Shown here one piece after another: positions 10,228 through 18,713 of a stretch of DNA of 64,000 nucleotides. Numbering within the stretch: position 1 is the first letter of the stretch; each line of letters starts with the position of its first letter. Position numbers and translations under genes: made by a program. Origin of the DNA: Chroococcidiopsis sp. TS-821 (GTDB lineage: Bacteria > Cyanobacteriota > Cyanobacteriia > Cyanobacteriales > Chroococcidiopsidaceae); the NCBI RefSeq assembly GCF_002939305.1, contig NZ_MVDI01000001.1, positions 992,001 through 1,056,000 of the forward strand. Reading direction: 5' to 3'. Under the pieces are notes generated by a model. That model made no database searches. It was not told the DNA's origin and worked only from the letters and a program-made list of their open reading frames with translations.

Positions 10228-11589
10228 ATGAAGGTCATAAAAGCTCTATCTACTTCACAGAGGTTTTGCCAGAAAGAAGTTGTAGTAACTACCTTAGTAG
10301 GATGGGTACCATCGTTACTAGGGAAATCTCTACGTAGGCTAGTGTATCGTTCTCTTTTTGCGCAATTTGGAAACGCAGTACAAATTAAATCTGGAGTTGA
10401 AATAATTCACCCTGGCAGAATTGCCATCGGCAATAAAGTTAAGATCGATCGGGGAGTTTCCTTAAGAAATGAAGGTCAAAATAGTACGATTCGGCTAGGA
10501 AATTCTGTCAAACTTGATCTTGGAGTTGTGATTAAAACTCACAGTAATAGTGTAATAGAAATTGGAGATTGTACCTACATTGGTCCCTATACTTGTTTGT
10601 CGGGCAAATCCATCAAGATTGGTAGAGATTGTCGGATTGCTTCGCATTTAGGCATCTATGCGAATAATCATATTTTCACAGATCCTAACCGTAAAATCAA
10701 AGAACAAGGTAGCAGTTACAAAGGAATAGTCATTGAAGATGATTGTTGGTTAGCTAGCGGAGTCAGAATTGTAGACGGCGTAACAATTGGTCAAGGTAGT
10801 GTAATTGGTGCAGGAGCAGTTGTCACTAAAGACATTCCACCATATTCTATTGCTGTGGGGGTTCCTGCCAAAGTCATCAAAAGCCGAAAGTCAGGTGAAC
10901 AAGTAACGAGCGCTTACCCAGAAAATAACGCTACAGACGATAGTTTAGTTGAAGAAGAAAAGACGACAAAGCTAAACAATCAATTACCGCATAAAGATGT
11001 TGCGATCGCTGGCTTAACGCTACAAAAACTACTGCACCAGTTATTGGAATACATTGGTAAAGTTATAAATGTCAGCACTGTTACGGTTCTACTACGGACT
11101 GAGGATCAGCAACACTTGATAGTATATGCCTCAGTTGGACTAGAAGATGAGATTACAGCAGAAATTAAAATTCCCTTTGGACAAGGTTTTGCAGGTCGTG
11201 TTGCAGCTGATTGCAAACCTATAATAGTCGAAGATTTATCCAAAATAGAGATTTTTAGTCCAATTCTCCGCAATAAAGGACTAAGCTCAATGCTTGGTGT
11301 TCCTTTGCAAGTAAATGGGCAAATAGTTGGAGTATTCCATGTGGGTACGATTATTTCTCGTCAATTTACTAGCGATGAAGTAAAGCTCATGCAGCTGATA
11401 GCTGACTGTATCGCTTGGCTGTTGACTCGTACTGACGTACTATTAGTAAATGTATCTCAAGCTTCAGGAATTTGCAGGTTGTTTACTCTGACTCGTTTAT
11501 TAAATTCATTATGGCAGCAGTTTAAGTTCCTGGTACAGTTTTTTGCGAACAAATTGGCTACTAGGCAGATAAAGTTCACCTTTTGTTAA
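10228..11589 (+). CDS. Hexapeptide-repeat acyltransferase fused to a GAF domain
   Basis: A 453-residue two-part protein. Residues about 35-222 form a left-handed beta-helix (LbH) acyltransferase of the colanic-acid/maltose acetyltransferase type, with hexapeptide repeats (VEIIHPGRIAIGNKVKIDRG), a candidate catalytic His in YANNHIF, and the usual ending IAVGVPAKVI. It would O-acetylate or otherwise acylate a sugar. After a charged linker, residues about 255-400 are a GAF domain (VTVLLRTEDQQHLIVYASVG, PFGQGFAGRVAA). The C-terminal 45 residues are hydrophobic/basic and unassigned. The fusion is continuous in one frame with no sign of error. The GAF may gate acylation in response to a ligand or redox state; that is inference. 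Confidence 0.85.
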   Translation: MKVIKALSTSQRFCQKEVVVTTLVGWVPSLLGKSLRRLVYRSLFAQFGNAVQIKSGVEIIHPGRIAIGNKVKIDRGVSLRNEGQNSTIRLGNSVKLDLGVVIKTHSNSVIEIGDCTYIGPYTCLSGKSIKIGRDCRIASHLGIYANNHIFTDPNRKIKEQGSSYKGIVIEDDCWLASGVRIVDGVTIGQGSVIGAGAVVTKDIPPYSIAVGVPAKVIKSRKSGEQVTSAYPENNATDDSLVEEEKTTKLNNQLPHKDVAIAGLTLQKLLHQLLEYIGKVINVSTVTVLLRTEDQQHLIVYASVGLEDEITAEIKIPFGQGFAGRVAADCKPIIVEDLSKIEIFSPILRNKGLSSMLGVPLQVNGQIVGVFHVGTIISRQFTSDEVKLMQLIADCIAWLLTRTDVLLVNVSQASGICRLFTLTRLLNSLWQQFKFLVQFFANKLATRQIKFTFC

Positions 11590-12301
11590 GTTATCAGTGG
11601 TGAGTTAAGAAAATTTTTCTAATTCAAAGTTCAACTGGTAAGATATGCTTTACCCATTTAAAATTCAAAACTTTTGAAACTTCGTTTATGTAGCCCTGAC
11701 TTCAGTTGAAAAGTATCTACAATTTATACGATAGTTTAAATATTAAAAACTTTGGTTTGTTAATGTTTAAAGTTTATTATTTAGTAGAAAATTAATAATT
11801 AGCGTTACTGAATCTCGCTGTATGTGTGACTTTAGTTGATGCTGTAGCAAAACTATGTTTTCAAACAATCAAGCCCGTCAATACAGTAAAAAAATTTAGG
11901 GTTATAACTTGTATGATTAAATTATATTTATAACGATGCTAATCTTAAATTGCCTTAATTTGAGAACGTTAAAAAATCTGTATTTAATAAGTTTATAGCC
12001 TTCCTTTTCTAATAAAAAATGAGAAGATTTGCTATTCAAAATTAAGAAAATGCTTGCTAGAAAATGTTTGATAAACGCTTAACTGCCTCAACTTAAATTC
12101 GTTTTTGATAAGAGTGGCATTTGGGAGCATAACAAAACTGATTAAAATTTTTCTAGATATTATGAACTTTTCTCTATCGACTTACTCTGTGCGGTGAAGG
12201 CATATTGACAATATCTTATTTCCTAAAGTCATACTTGGTTTTTTAGCATTCTGCTCAAGCCTTCAGTTAGTTAGAAAAGTTTGTATTTTTAGGTATCTTT
12301 T
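11590..12301. other. Long AT-rich intergenic region
   Basis: About 710 bp separate the acyltransferase-GAF gene from the next glycosyltransferase. The sequence is AT-rich with stops in all frames. I see no RNA gene, repeat or convincing terminator. A promoter for the downstream gene must lie here or close by, but it is not identifiable by eye. Confidence 0.4.
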
Positions 12302-13585
12302 ATGAGAATTGCTTTTGTGGTGGGAATTTTTCCTCTTTTGTCAGAGACTTTTGTTTTGAATCAAATTACTGGTTTGATTGAGCGAGGTCACGAGGTGGAT
12401 ATTTATGCGTTACGACATCCACCCTCTGATCGCAAAATGCATCCACATGTAGAAAAATACAATTTACTTCATCGTACCTACTATGTTCCTGTAATACCGC
12501 ACAACTTTTTTTTACGTCAGTTAAAAGGTTTTGTATTACTTCTTACTAATTTTCATAAAGCCCCCCTGGTTTGTTTGCGATCGCTCAATTTTTGCAAATA
12601 TGGTCGCGCCGCGACTTCCTTAAAAATTTTGTATACTGCAATACCGATGCTTGGGCAAAAACCGTATGACATTATTCACTGCCAGTTTGGCTGCTACGCG
12701 CTTGAAATTTTAGCATTGCGTGACATTGGAGCATTAAAGGGAAAACTTGTCACGTCCTTTCGCGGTTGGGATATTAGCCGCTATATCAAGCAGTATGGCG
12801 ATCGCGTTTACGATCGGCTTTTAGCTACTGGAGACTTATTTCTTCCAGTTTGCGACTTTTTCCGTACTTGGCTAGTTAAACATGGTGGTGATGGCAAGAG
12901 AATTATTACGCACAGATCGGGAATTGACTGCGATAAGTTCTTCTTTACACCTCGGTGTCTGCCTTCTGATGACTCGATTCAAATTGTCACCGTCGGTCGT
13001 TTAGTTGAAAAAAAAGGCATAAAGTATAGCATTGAAGCTGTTGCTCAATTATCTCAAACATACAAAAATATCCATTACTATATTGTTGGTGAGGGTGAAT
13101 TAAAAGAGGAGTTGCAAAACCTAATTCAAAAGCTTGATATCAGCAACGTTGTTACATTACTAGGTCAAAAAAATCAGCAGGAAATTATCGATATACTTAC
13201 TAATTCACACATTTTTGTTGCTCCTAGCGTAACAGCGCAAGATGGAAATCAAGAGGGTATACCCAATACTTTGAAAGAAGCAATGGCAATGGGTTTACCA
13301 GTAGTTGCAACTAGACACAGCGGTATTCCTGAGTTAATAGAAGATGGTGTTTCTGGGTTTTTGGTTCCTGAGCGTGATGCTAATGCGATCGCCCACAAAT
13401 TAAGTTATCTAATTAGGCATCCAGAAGTATGGGTAGACATGGGTTTAGCTGCTCGAAAACGTGTAGAATCTCAATATGAAATACAAACACTTAACAATGA
13501 GTTAGTTGAAATTTATCAAAACTTACTAGCAGACAAATCAGTGTCTTATCTTCCTGCGCGTAGCTTGTATCATAAAGCAGCTTAA
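12302..13585 (+). CDS. GT4 family glycosyltransferase (WcaL/colanic-acid type)
   Basis: A 427-residue GT4 enzyme resembling the colanic acid glycosyltransferase WcaL. The N-terminus (MRIAFVVGIFPLLSETFVLN) is characteristic of this subgroup. The donor domain has VTVGRLVEKKGIKYSIEAVA, VGEGELKEEL and the acidic motif region EGIPNTLKEAMAMGLPVVAT. No transmembrane segment is seen, so it should act as a peripheral cytoplasmic enzyme on lipid-linked saccharides. It is followed, after a strong inverted repeat, by a sulfotransferase in the same direction. Confidence 0.92.
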   Translation: MRIAFVVGIFPLLSETFVLNQITGLIERGHEVDIYALRHPPSDRKMHPHVEKYNLLHRTYYVPVIPHNFFLRQLKGFVLLLTNFHKAPLVCLRSLNFCKYGRAATSLKILYTAIPMLGQKPYDIIHCQFGCYALEILALRDIGALKGKLVTSFRGWDISRYIKQYGDRVYDRLLATGDLFLPVCDFFRTWLVKHGGDGKRIITHRSGIDCDKFFFTPRCLPSDDSIQIVTVGRLVEKKGIKYSIEAVAQLSQTYKNIHYYIVGEGELKEELQNLIQKLDISNVVTLLGQKNQQEIIDILTNSHIFVAPSVTAQDGNQEGIPNTLKEAMAMGLPVVATRHSGIPELIEDGVSGFLVPERDANAIAHKLSYLIRHPEVWVDMGLAARKRVESQYEIQTLNNELVEIYQNLLADKSVSYLPARSLYHKAA

Positions 13586-13704
13586 TTTGCATCTATTACA
13601 ACTGTAGAATTGCTGTTACTAATTTTATAACTAGTCTCTTCCTTTTTTAGTAATTTGATGACGAAGCTTACTAACCTCTTTTGAAGAGCTGACTGTGTTT
13701 ATGT

Positions 13705-13747
13705 GGCGAACGCAAGCATTGCCCGCGATCGGCAGTGTACGTTTGCC
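13705..13747. repeat. Long imperfect palindrome in intergenic DNA
   Basis: Two nested arm pairs are visible. GGCGAACG at 13705-13712 pairs with CGTTTGCC at 13740-13747 (one G-T). CATTGCC at 13717-13723 pairs with GGCAGTG at 13731-13737 (one G-T). No T run follows, so it is not a standard terminator. It resembles a REP-like palindrome or an RNA hairpin between two EPS genes. Confidence 0.55.
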
Positions 13748-13804
13748 TATAGGTAAGATTTGAAGAATAAAAATAATAATATATTTATTTAAGCAATTTA
13801 AGCG

Positions 13805-14866
13805 ATGAAAGTAAGCAAAATTGAAGCTTCCCCAAAGAGCATGATATTCATTGTTGGAACCTCTCGTTCTGGCACAACTTTAATGAGACAGATTCTTAGC
13901 AAACACTCAAACGTATATATCTCTAAAGAAACTCATTATTTTGAGGATTTGAGAGTGAAGATGGCTGGACGAGAGCAAAAACCATTATCGCCTCAAGAAA
14001 CACAAGTTACTGAAGATTACTTTCTGGCTTTAACCCATAAGACGTACGAAGCAAAGGGAGATCCAGAACAAGGCTGGATGAATCGCATGGAATTACGTTC
14101 TTTAGCCCAGCAAATTGGCTGTGGAACAGATTCATATTTTGAAGCTTATTGCCAGCTTTGCGCTCAAAACAAAAACAAAACTATATTTGGAGAAAAAACT
14201 CCTAGACATATCTTTAAAATCGCTGAGATTCTGAATCGCTATCCTGATGCGAAAGTTATTTGTATGGTTCGCAATCCAGGAGGAGTCATTGCGTCGTATC
14301 GTGACTTTTGGAAGAGTCAGTGGAGGTCTGATAGTAGCAAGTCTCTTAGAGAGAAACAAAGGATAAAAAATTCTTACAATTTAATAATTATTAGTCTAAT
14401 TTGGAAAGCTGCTCTTAATGCAGCACTCAAGGCACGCGATCAGTTTGGAGAAAGCCGTGTCTACATTCAACAATTTGAAAACTTAGTTACTTGTCCAGAA
14501 ACATCGCTCAAATCTTTAACAAACTGGTTATCTTTAGATTATGAACCCTCGATGCATACAGTTGGTTTAGTGAATAGCTCGTACTCAAACTCTTGGAGTA
14601 ATGGTTCTGGTTTGTCTAGTGAACCAGCGTATCGCTGGCAAGAAAAACTGAGTGATGCAGAAATTGCCATTTTTCAATTTTGCTGTGGACAGCAGCTGCT
14701 AAAAGCAGGTTATAGCAAAAAGCCAGTTCGTTTACCAGTTGTTCTAATTATTTGGTTATGGATAACTTTACCTTTTACTGGATTACGAGCTTTGTTAGCT
14801 AACTCGAATAGAATTAGCAATATTCCTCAATATATTTGGCAACGTTTACGTCTTGTGATTAGCTAA
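13805..14866 (+). CDS. Sulfotransferase (PAPS-dependent type)
   Basis: A 353-residue sulfotransferase-family protein, expected to move sulfate from PAPS to a hydroxyl, probably on EPS sugars. The 5'-phosphosulfate loop is at residues about 15-32 (FIVGTSRSGTTLMRQIL). The 3'-phosphate-binding segment is MVRNPGGVIASYRDFWKSQW near residue 155. A hydrophobic stretch near residue 320 (LPVVLIIWLWITLPF) may anchor it to the membrane. It is the last gene of the rightward block and converges with the leftward methyltransferase gene. This is one of three sulfotransferases in the locus; the exact acceptor is unknown. Confidence 0.85.
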   Translation: MKVSKIEASPKSMIFIVGTSRSGTTLMRQILSKHSNVYISKETHYFEDLRVKMAGREQKPLSPQETQVTEDYFLALTHKTYEAKGDPEQGWMNRMELRSLAQQIGCGTDSYFEAYCQLCAQNKNKTIFGEKTPRHIFKIAEILNRYPDAKVICMVRNPGGVIASYRDFWKSQWRSDSSKSLREKQRIKNSYNLIIISLIWKAALNAALKARDQFGESRVYIQQFENLVTCPETSLKSLTNWLSLDYEPSMHTVGLVNSSYSNSWSNGSGLSSEPAYRWQEKLSDAEIAIFQFCCGQQLLKAGYSKKPVRLPVVLIIWLWITLPFTGLRALLANSNRISNIPQYIWQRLRLVIS

Positions 14867-14893
14867 GTTTGCACTTGCTTCTTTCACTAAGTT

Positions 14894-14928
14894 AGAAAAA
14901 AAGAAACCCCCAATTAAATATCGGGGTT
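14894..14928 (-). terminator. Intrinsic terminator of the leftward EPS block
   Basis: Read leftward, AACCCC (14923-14928) pairs with GGGGTT (14905-14910) around a 12-base loop, followed by a T-rich tract. It lies 34 bp beyond the stop of the methyltransferase gene at 14962. Confidence 0.75.
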
Positions 14929-14961
14929 AATTCTCTAAGCTATTAGAGATAGATTTGATAC

Positions 14962-15729
14962 TCAAATAGCAACAGATTCTAAAGCTTCCTGAGACATCAA
15001 TTTAGATTCTTTTATTGGCTTTTTCAAGATTATAATATATTCTGTATTTTCTACCTCAACCATCCCAAAACTCAATATATGAGTTACTAATTTAATTGAC
15101 TGCCATAAGAACCCCATCAGGAAATACTTTTTGCGGAGTCTCGTTTGTTTTGGAGATTCGTAAGTGCTGAAGTACTCAATCGAGAGTTCATTCTCTTGAG
15201 CAAATTTCTTAATTGACGCAGGTGAAATAGAAGATCTTAAGAAGGTGCGAAAAGGTGCTCTATCTTCAATTCCGGCCAATTTTTGACCAAAGATAACCCT
15301 ATATGCCCAAACATGAAACCAATGAGGCGTATACTTTGTGATTATTCCCTTTAAAGAAAATATGTTGGGAGAAGCGATAATAATAATTCCATCCTCTTTA
15401 AGAGCTTTTTGGCAGTTTAATAAAGCTTTTTTTGGTTGCGGTAGATGCTCTAAAACCCACCAACATACAATTAAATCAAAAGTTGATTTTGGCAGCTTAT
15501 AAGTTTGGATATCACCTTTGATTTTCTCAGTAAGAGTATTGTTTCTTTGTAGTTGTTTCTCTGAAACATCAATACCAACCATATCTTTGGGTTGAGTGAG
15601 ATGAATGCGACTGCAGGAACCGCATCCTACTTCTAAAACCTTTAAATAACTTTTATTAGCTAATTCTTTATCAAGAAATTTTTGTGCTTTATCAATTTCA
15701 GATTGTAATATATTGATGTATTTTTTCAT
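14962..15729 (-). CDS. Class I SAM-dependent methyltransferase
   Basis: A 255-residue methyltransferase with a Rossmann-fold core. Motif I is VLEVGCGSCSRIHLT, followed by an acidic motif II (VGIDVSEKQL) and the post-motif CWWVLEHLPQPKKALLNC. It probably methylates a sugar or lipid-linked intermediate of the EPS, judging by position. The start has a clear Shine-Dalgarno (AGGAG, 7 bases before the ATG). It is the last gene of the leftward block and lies 24 bp after the polymerase gene, so it is probably co-transcribed. The acceptor is unknown. Confidence 0.85.
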   Translation of the reverse strand: MKKYINILQSEIDKAQKFLDKELANKSYLKVLEVGCGSCSRIHLTQPKDMVGIDVSEKQLQRNNTLTEKIKGDIQTYKLPKSTFDLIVCWWVLEHLPQPKKALLNCQKALKEDGIIIIASPNIFSLKGIITKYTPHWFHVWAYRVIFGQKLAGIEDRAPFRTFLRSSISPASIKKFAQENELSIEYFSTYESPKQTRLRKKYFLMGFLWQSIKLVTHILSFGMVEVENTEYIIILKKPIKESKLMSQEALESVAI

Positions 15730-15753
15730 TTTTTTCTCCTATGAAATAATGTT

Positions 15754-17028
15754 TTAACTAGAGCTTGGTAGTAGTAATTTTCTCGCTGGTTTTTGTAAAG
15801 GCTCTCGAAAAACAGCCCCAAGAAAAATTAAGCCAGGGGCTACCAGGTAAGCAGTCATATTAAGGCTATCAACGAACGTATTGCAAAATATTATTAAGAG
15901 AATATGAAGTGCACTTTTAGCTGTTTGGCTTCCTTGGGAGCGGATAACTAAGCTTATAAAGCTACATGATAAAGCGATGCCAAGAGCTAAAACACCAACA
16001 ATACCATTAATAAATAGTAAACCAGTCCAATTATTATGAGTGCCAATATTAACATCTACGATTCTACTAGGACCTGAATCAGTAACACCATGACCAGTAA
16101 TTGGTGCTTCTGCCCAACGTCGGATAGCGATTCTGTCTAAAGCTTCGCGGTCGCTGTTAGAGTTCTTGCGTAAGCTCCGCATCCAATCTTTAAAGGACGC
16201 GATCGCACTCATTAAACTTGATGCGAATAAACCAGTCACTAAACTGGACAAACCAGCGGACAGCCAAAGAAACGGGCGCTGAAAACTAGACAAAATTTGA
16301 GTAGCAATCCAAGCAGTAGGTAGAGCTAACATATTAACTCTAGAACCAGAAAACCAGCACATGAGAATTGACGCAAAGATGCCAATCCATCGCAGTCGTA
16401 GGTTTTTTTCTAGGAGGCACAAAGGTAAGAATACATTACCGACAAAACCAATAACAGTAGCCCAGGGAGCAAATAAAGGTAGACGAAGCCAGCCATTTTC
16501 AATAGTGAATAAAGTGACAAAAAAACCTAATCTTGCTCCACCAAAAAAATTGAGGGGAGCAGTATAAGAAATATTTAAACGTATTAATGATGCTAGATAG
16601 CAAAAAGCTAGATAAATAAGGGATTGAAAACTTAAAAGGCAAACAGCGCGACACACTAACTTTGGTCTGATATTGAGGCAGCCAATTAGGGGAAATAAGG
16701 CTAGAAGTGCCCATCCTTTAGCCCAACCAAATGTAGCCTTTATGAGACTTGCTTTTCCTAAATTGAAATCGGCATGACCAAAAATCGTGGCAAATTCTAT
16801 CGCTGCCATGGCAACGATCCATACCCAAACTTCCCAAGGGATAGCGATATTGTTACATTCAGAGGCGTTGTCTTTTTGCAGCCACAGCTTTCTAATGAGA
16901 TAGCAAGTTAGTATCCAAGCGATCGCGGGAGGAACGTAGTAAAGTAAGCCTGTAAAATAGAACCCATAAGTACCCAGAATAGAATACCAAATGACTTTTT
17001 CTTCAAAATTACAAGGTTTCATTGGCAC
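15754..17028 (-). CDS. O-antigen polymerase/ligase-like membrane protein (Wzy type)
   Basis: A 424-residue integral membrane protein with about ten hydrophobic segments, consistent with Wzy/WaaL-family polymerases that join lipid-linked repeat units in the periplasm. A long polar loop with RIAIRRWAEAPITGHGVTDSG sits before the last membrane segments, and the GxG-containing sequence is typical of this loop. The start is a GTG at 17028; an ATG two codons later (17022) is equally possible. Together with the adjacent Wzz-like gene it marks the route as polymerase-dependent. Whether it is a polymerase or a ligase cannot be decided from sequence alone. Confidence 0.82.
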   Translation of the reverse strand: MPMKPCNFEEKVIWYSILGTYGFYFTGLLYYVPPAIAWILTCYLIRKLWLQKDNASECNNIAIPWEVWVWIVAMAAIEFATIFGHADFNLGKASLIKATFGWAKGWALLALFPLIGCLNIRPKLVCRAVCLLSFQSLIYLAFCYLASLIRLNISYTAPLNFFGGARLGFFVTLFTIENGWLRLPLFAPWATVIGFVGNVFLPLCLLEKNLRLRWIGIFASILMCWFSGSRVNMLALPTAWIATQILSSFQRPFLWLSAGLSSLVTGLFASSLMSAIASFKDWMRSLRKNSNSDREALDRIAIRRWAEAPITGHGVTDSGPSRIVDVNIGTHNNWTGLLFINGIVGVLALGIALSCSFISLVIRSQGSQTAKSALHILLIIFCNTFVDSLNMTAYLVAPGLIFLGAVFREPLQKPARKLLLPSSS

Positions 17029-17149
17029 AGGTGATTGCGTGAAATCATTGACAAAACTTACTTTTGTGTCACCTCACTGAGCGAGAAAATGACATCACCA
17101 GTAAGCGATCGCACTTCAATATTTTGCTTGTGGAAGTTTGGTACAGCGA

Positions 17150-18538
17150 TTAGGCAGGCTCAACTTGCCTAGGAAGTCTTGATGGGCGTTGACTGAGCGA
17201 AAAGAGAAGAAGTCCAGTCGTTAAAAATAGTGAGGCAAAGCTAGCACCGGCAAAAACGTAGAATGATTTAGGCGAACTTGGCGAAGTTGGTAAGCTTGGT
17301 TCTTCAATTAGTTGAATCTGAGGATAAGAACCAAAAACATCAGAACTACGCAGATCGAGTTGAGTAATTGTGGAGGAGAAGATTGCTTCTGCAATTTGTA
17401 CGTCCCGCCGGAGGTTATTTTCTAAAATCTGCTGCTGCGTCAAAGTTTTGAGCCGATTCTCAAGTATTCGCATCTGTTTCTCTAGTTCGAGAGCTTGTGA
17501 CTGTAATCCTTGTTTATCTGCTTGCACGGACACTAACGCATGCAGCAACTGCTGTCGCGGTGGGCTATTGTTGAGGTTAAGTTGCTCCAGATATTCTAGA
17601 GTTACAGGCTTATTCAGCAGTGCTTGACTGCGTGCTAACATTGCTGTTCGAGAAGCTTCTTGTTTCGCTTGCTCGTTAATCACAGACGGATTGTGAGGTG
17701 TCAAGCGCGAGTTTAAATCAACCAGAGTTGCACTAGACTTACCGTTGTCACTTAAAATTTGTTGAAAGTAGGGGTCAGTTTGCAGGTTAAAAGCCTCTGC
17801 TGCTTGTTGCGGTGATAGCTCTAAAATCGTTGATAGTTGTTGTAAACGAGCATCTGACAATTGATGTTGTGCGATGATTTGTACTTGCTCTTTGCGCAAA
17901 GCCTCAATGTTAGAAGAAAGCTGAGCAATTTGATTGTCAGAGTTTAATTCAGAACGAGCTTGAAAAGTAGAAAGTCGCTGCTGAGCTTCTTTTAGCTTTT
18001 GCCCTGCCTTAGAGAGAGCTGATTGTAATCGTATATCCTTTTGCGCTGCTTCTTGAGTTCTCAGCTCGTTGAGTCTTTCCTCTAAAGCTTCATGCAAAGC
18101 GAGAGACTTGAGCTGTGCTTCATGAGGAGTTGTTCCCTCAAATTCAAACTCGAGGAGCATTGTATCATCCATAAGCTTGATTCGAGGTTTACCAAAGTCA
18201 TCTACATCCATATTCAGCTTGCTAGCTGCTGCTTGTAGTACAGGTTGGGTTGTAGCGATATATTGATAGTTGGCGCGGGGATCGTCATACTTACTACTGT
18301 AGGGTGACTGAGCAGATGAAGAAGCGGTTCCAATCCCAGGTAAGTTGACATTAGCTTGCTCGCCGCCTTTAGGTAAAGCAACTGTCCAAGAACTCGTGTA
18401 TGTGCGCGGTGCCGTTTGTAAATAAAAAAACGCGATGCTCCAAATAGCCGCATTGACTATACCCAAACTCAGATAATTCAACGCCTTCCAATTCAATTTT
18501 GTAGGCACAAAGTGAGGAATTCTTAAAGTTTCTGTCAT
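17150..18538 (-). CDS. Wzz/GumC-like polysaccharide chain-length protein without kinase
   Basis: A 462-residue polysaccharide co-polymerase. It has one membrane segment near residues 25-45, a periplasmic Wzz domain, and a long coiled-coil region at about 160-380 rich in Gln/Leu/Glu. A second membrane segment lies near residues 430-450 (FYVFAGASFASLFLTTGLLL) after the Pro-rich SLPTSPSSPKS that is usual before TM2. No Walker A/B or Tyr-rich tail follows, so the tyrosine kinase part of Wzc proteins is absent. It should set chain length and bridge to the outer-membrane exporter. It lies directly upstream of the polymerase gene. Confidence 0.87.
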   Translation of the reverse strand: MTETLRIPHFVPTKLNWKALNYLSLGIVNAAIWSIAFFYLQTAPRTYTSSWTVALPKGGEQANVNLPGIGTASSSAQSPYSSKYDDPRANYQYIATTQPVLQAAASKLNMDVDDFGKPRIKLMDDTMLLEFEFEGTTPHEAQLKSLALHEALEERLNELRTQEAAQKDIRLQSALSKAGQKLKEAQQRLSTFQARSELNSDNQIAQLSSNIEALRKEQVQIIAQHQLSDARLQQLSTILELSPQQAAEAFNLQTDPYFQQILSDNGKSSATLVDLNSRLTPHNPSVINEQAKQEASRTAMLARSQALLNKPVTLEYLEQLNLNNSPPRQQLLHALVSVQADKQGLQSQALELEKQMRILENRLKTLTQQQILENNLRRDVQIAEAIFSSTITQLDLRSSDVFGSYPQIQLIEEPSLPTSPSSPKSFYVFAGASFASLFLTTGLLLFSLSQRPSRLPRQVEPA

Positions 18539-18713
18539 CTTGGTCGATCTTGATTAATAAGTAGTGAACAAAAGTAGGTTTCAGAACCTTATGAGTTCTC
18601 CTCGATGTTAGGTTCTGTAGCCATTGAAGAGATGCTTAAGACATAGTAGAAGCTTGAAACTATCGTCACTAGTTTTTGACCCTGACTTCTGACTTTTGCT
18701 ATATGTAGTGTTC

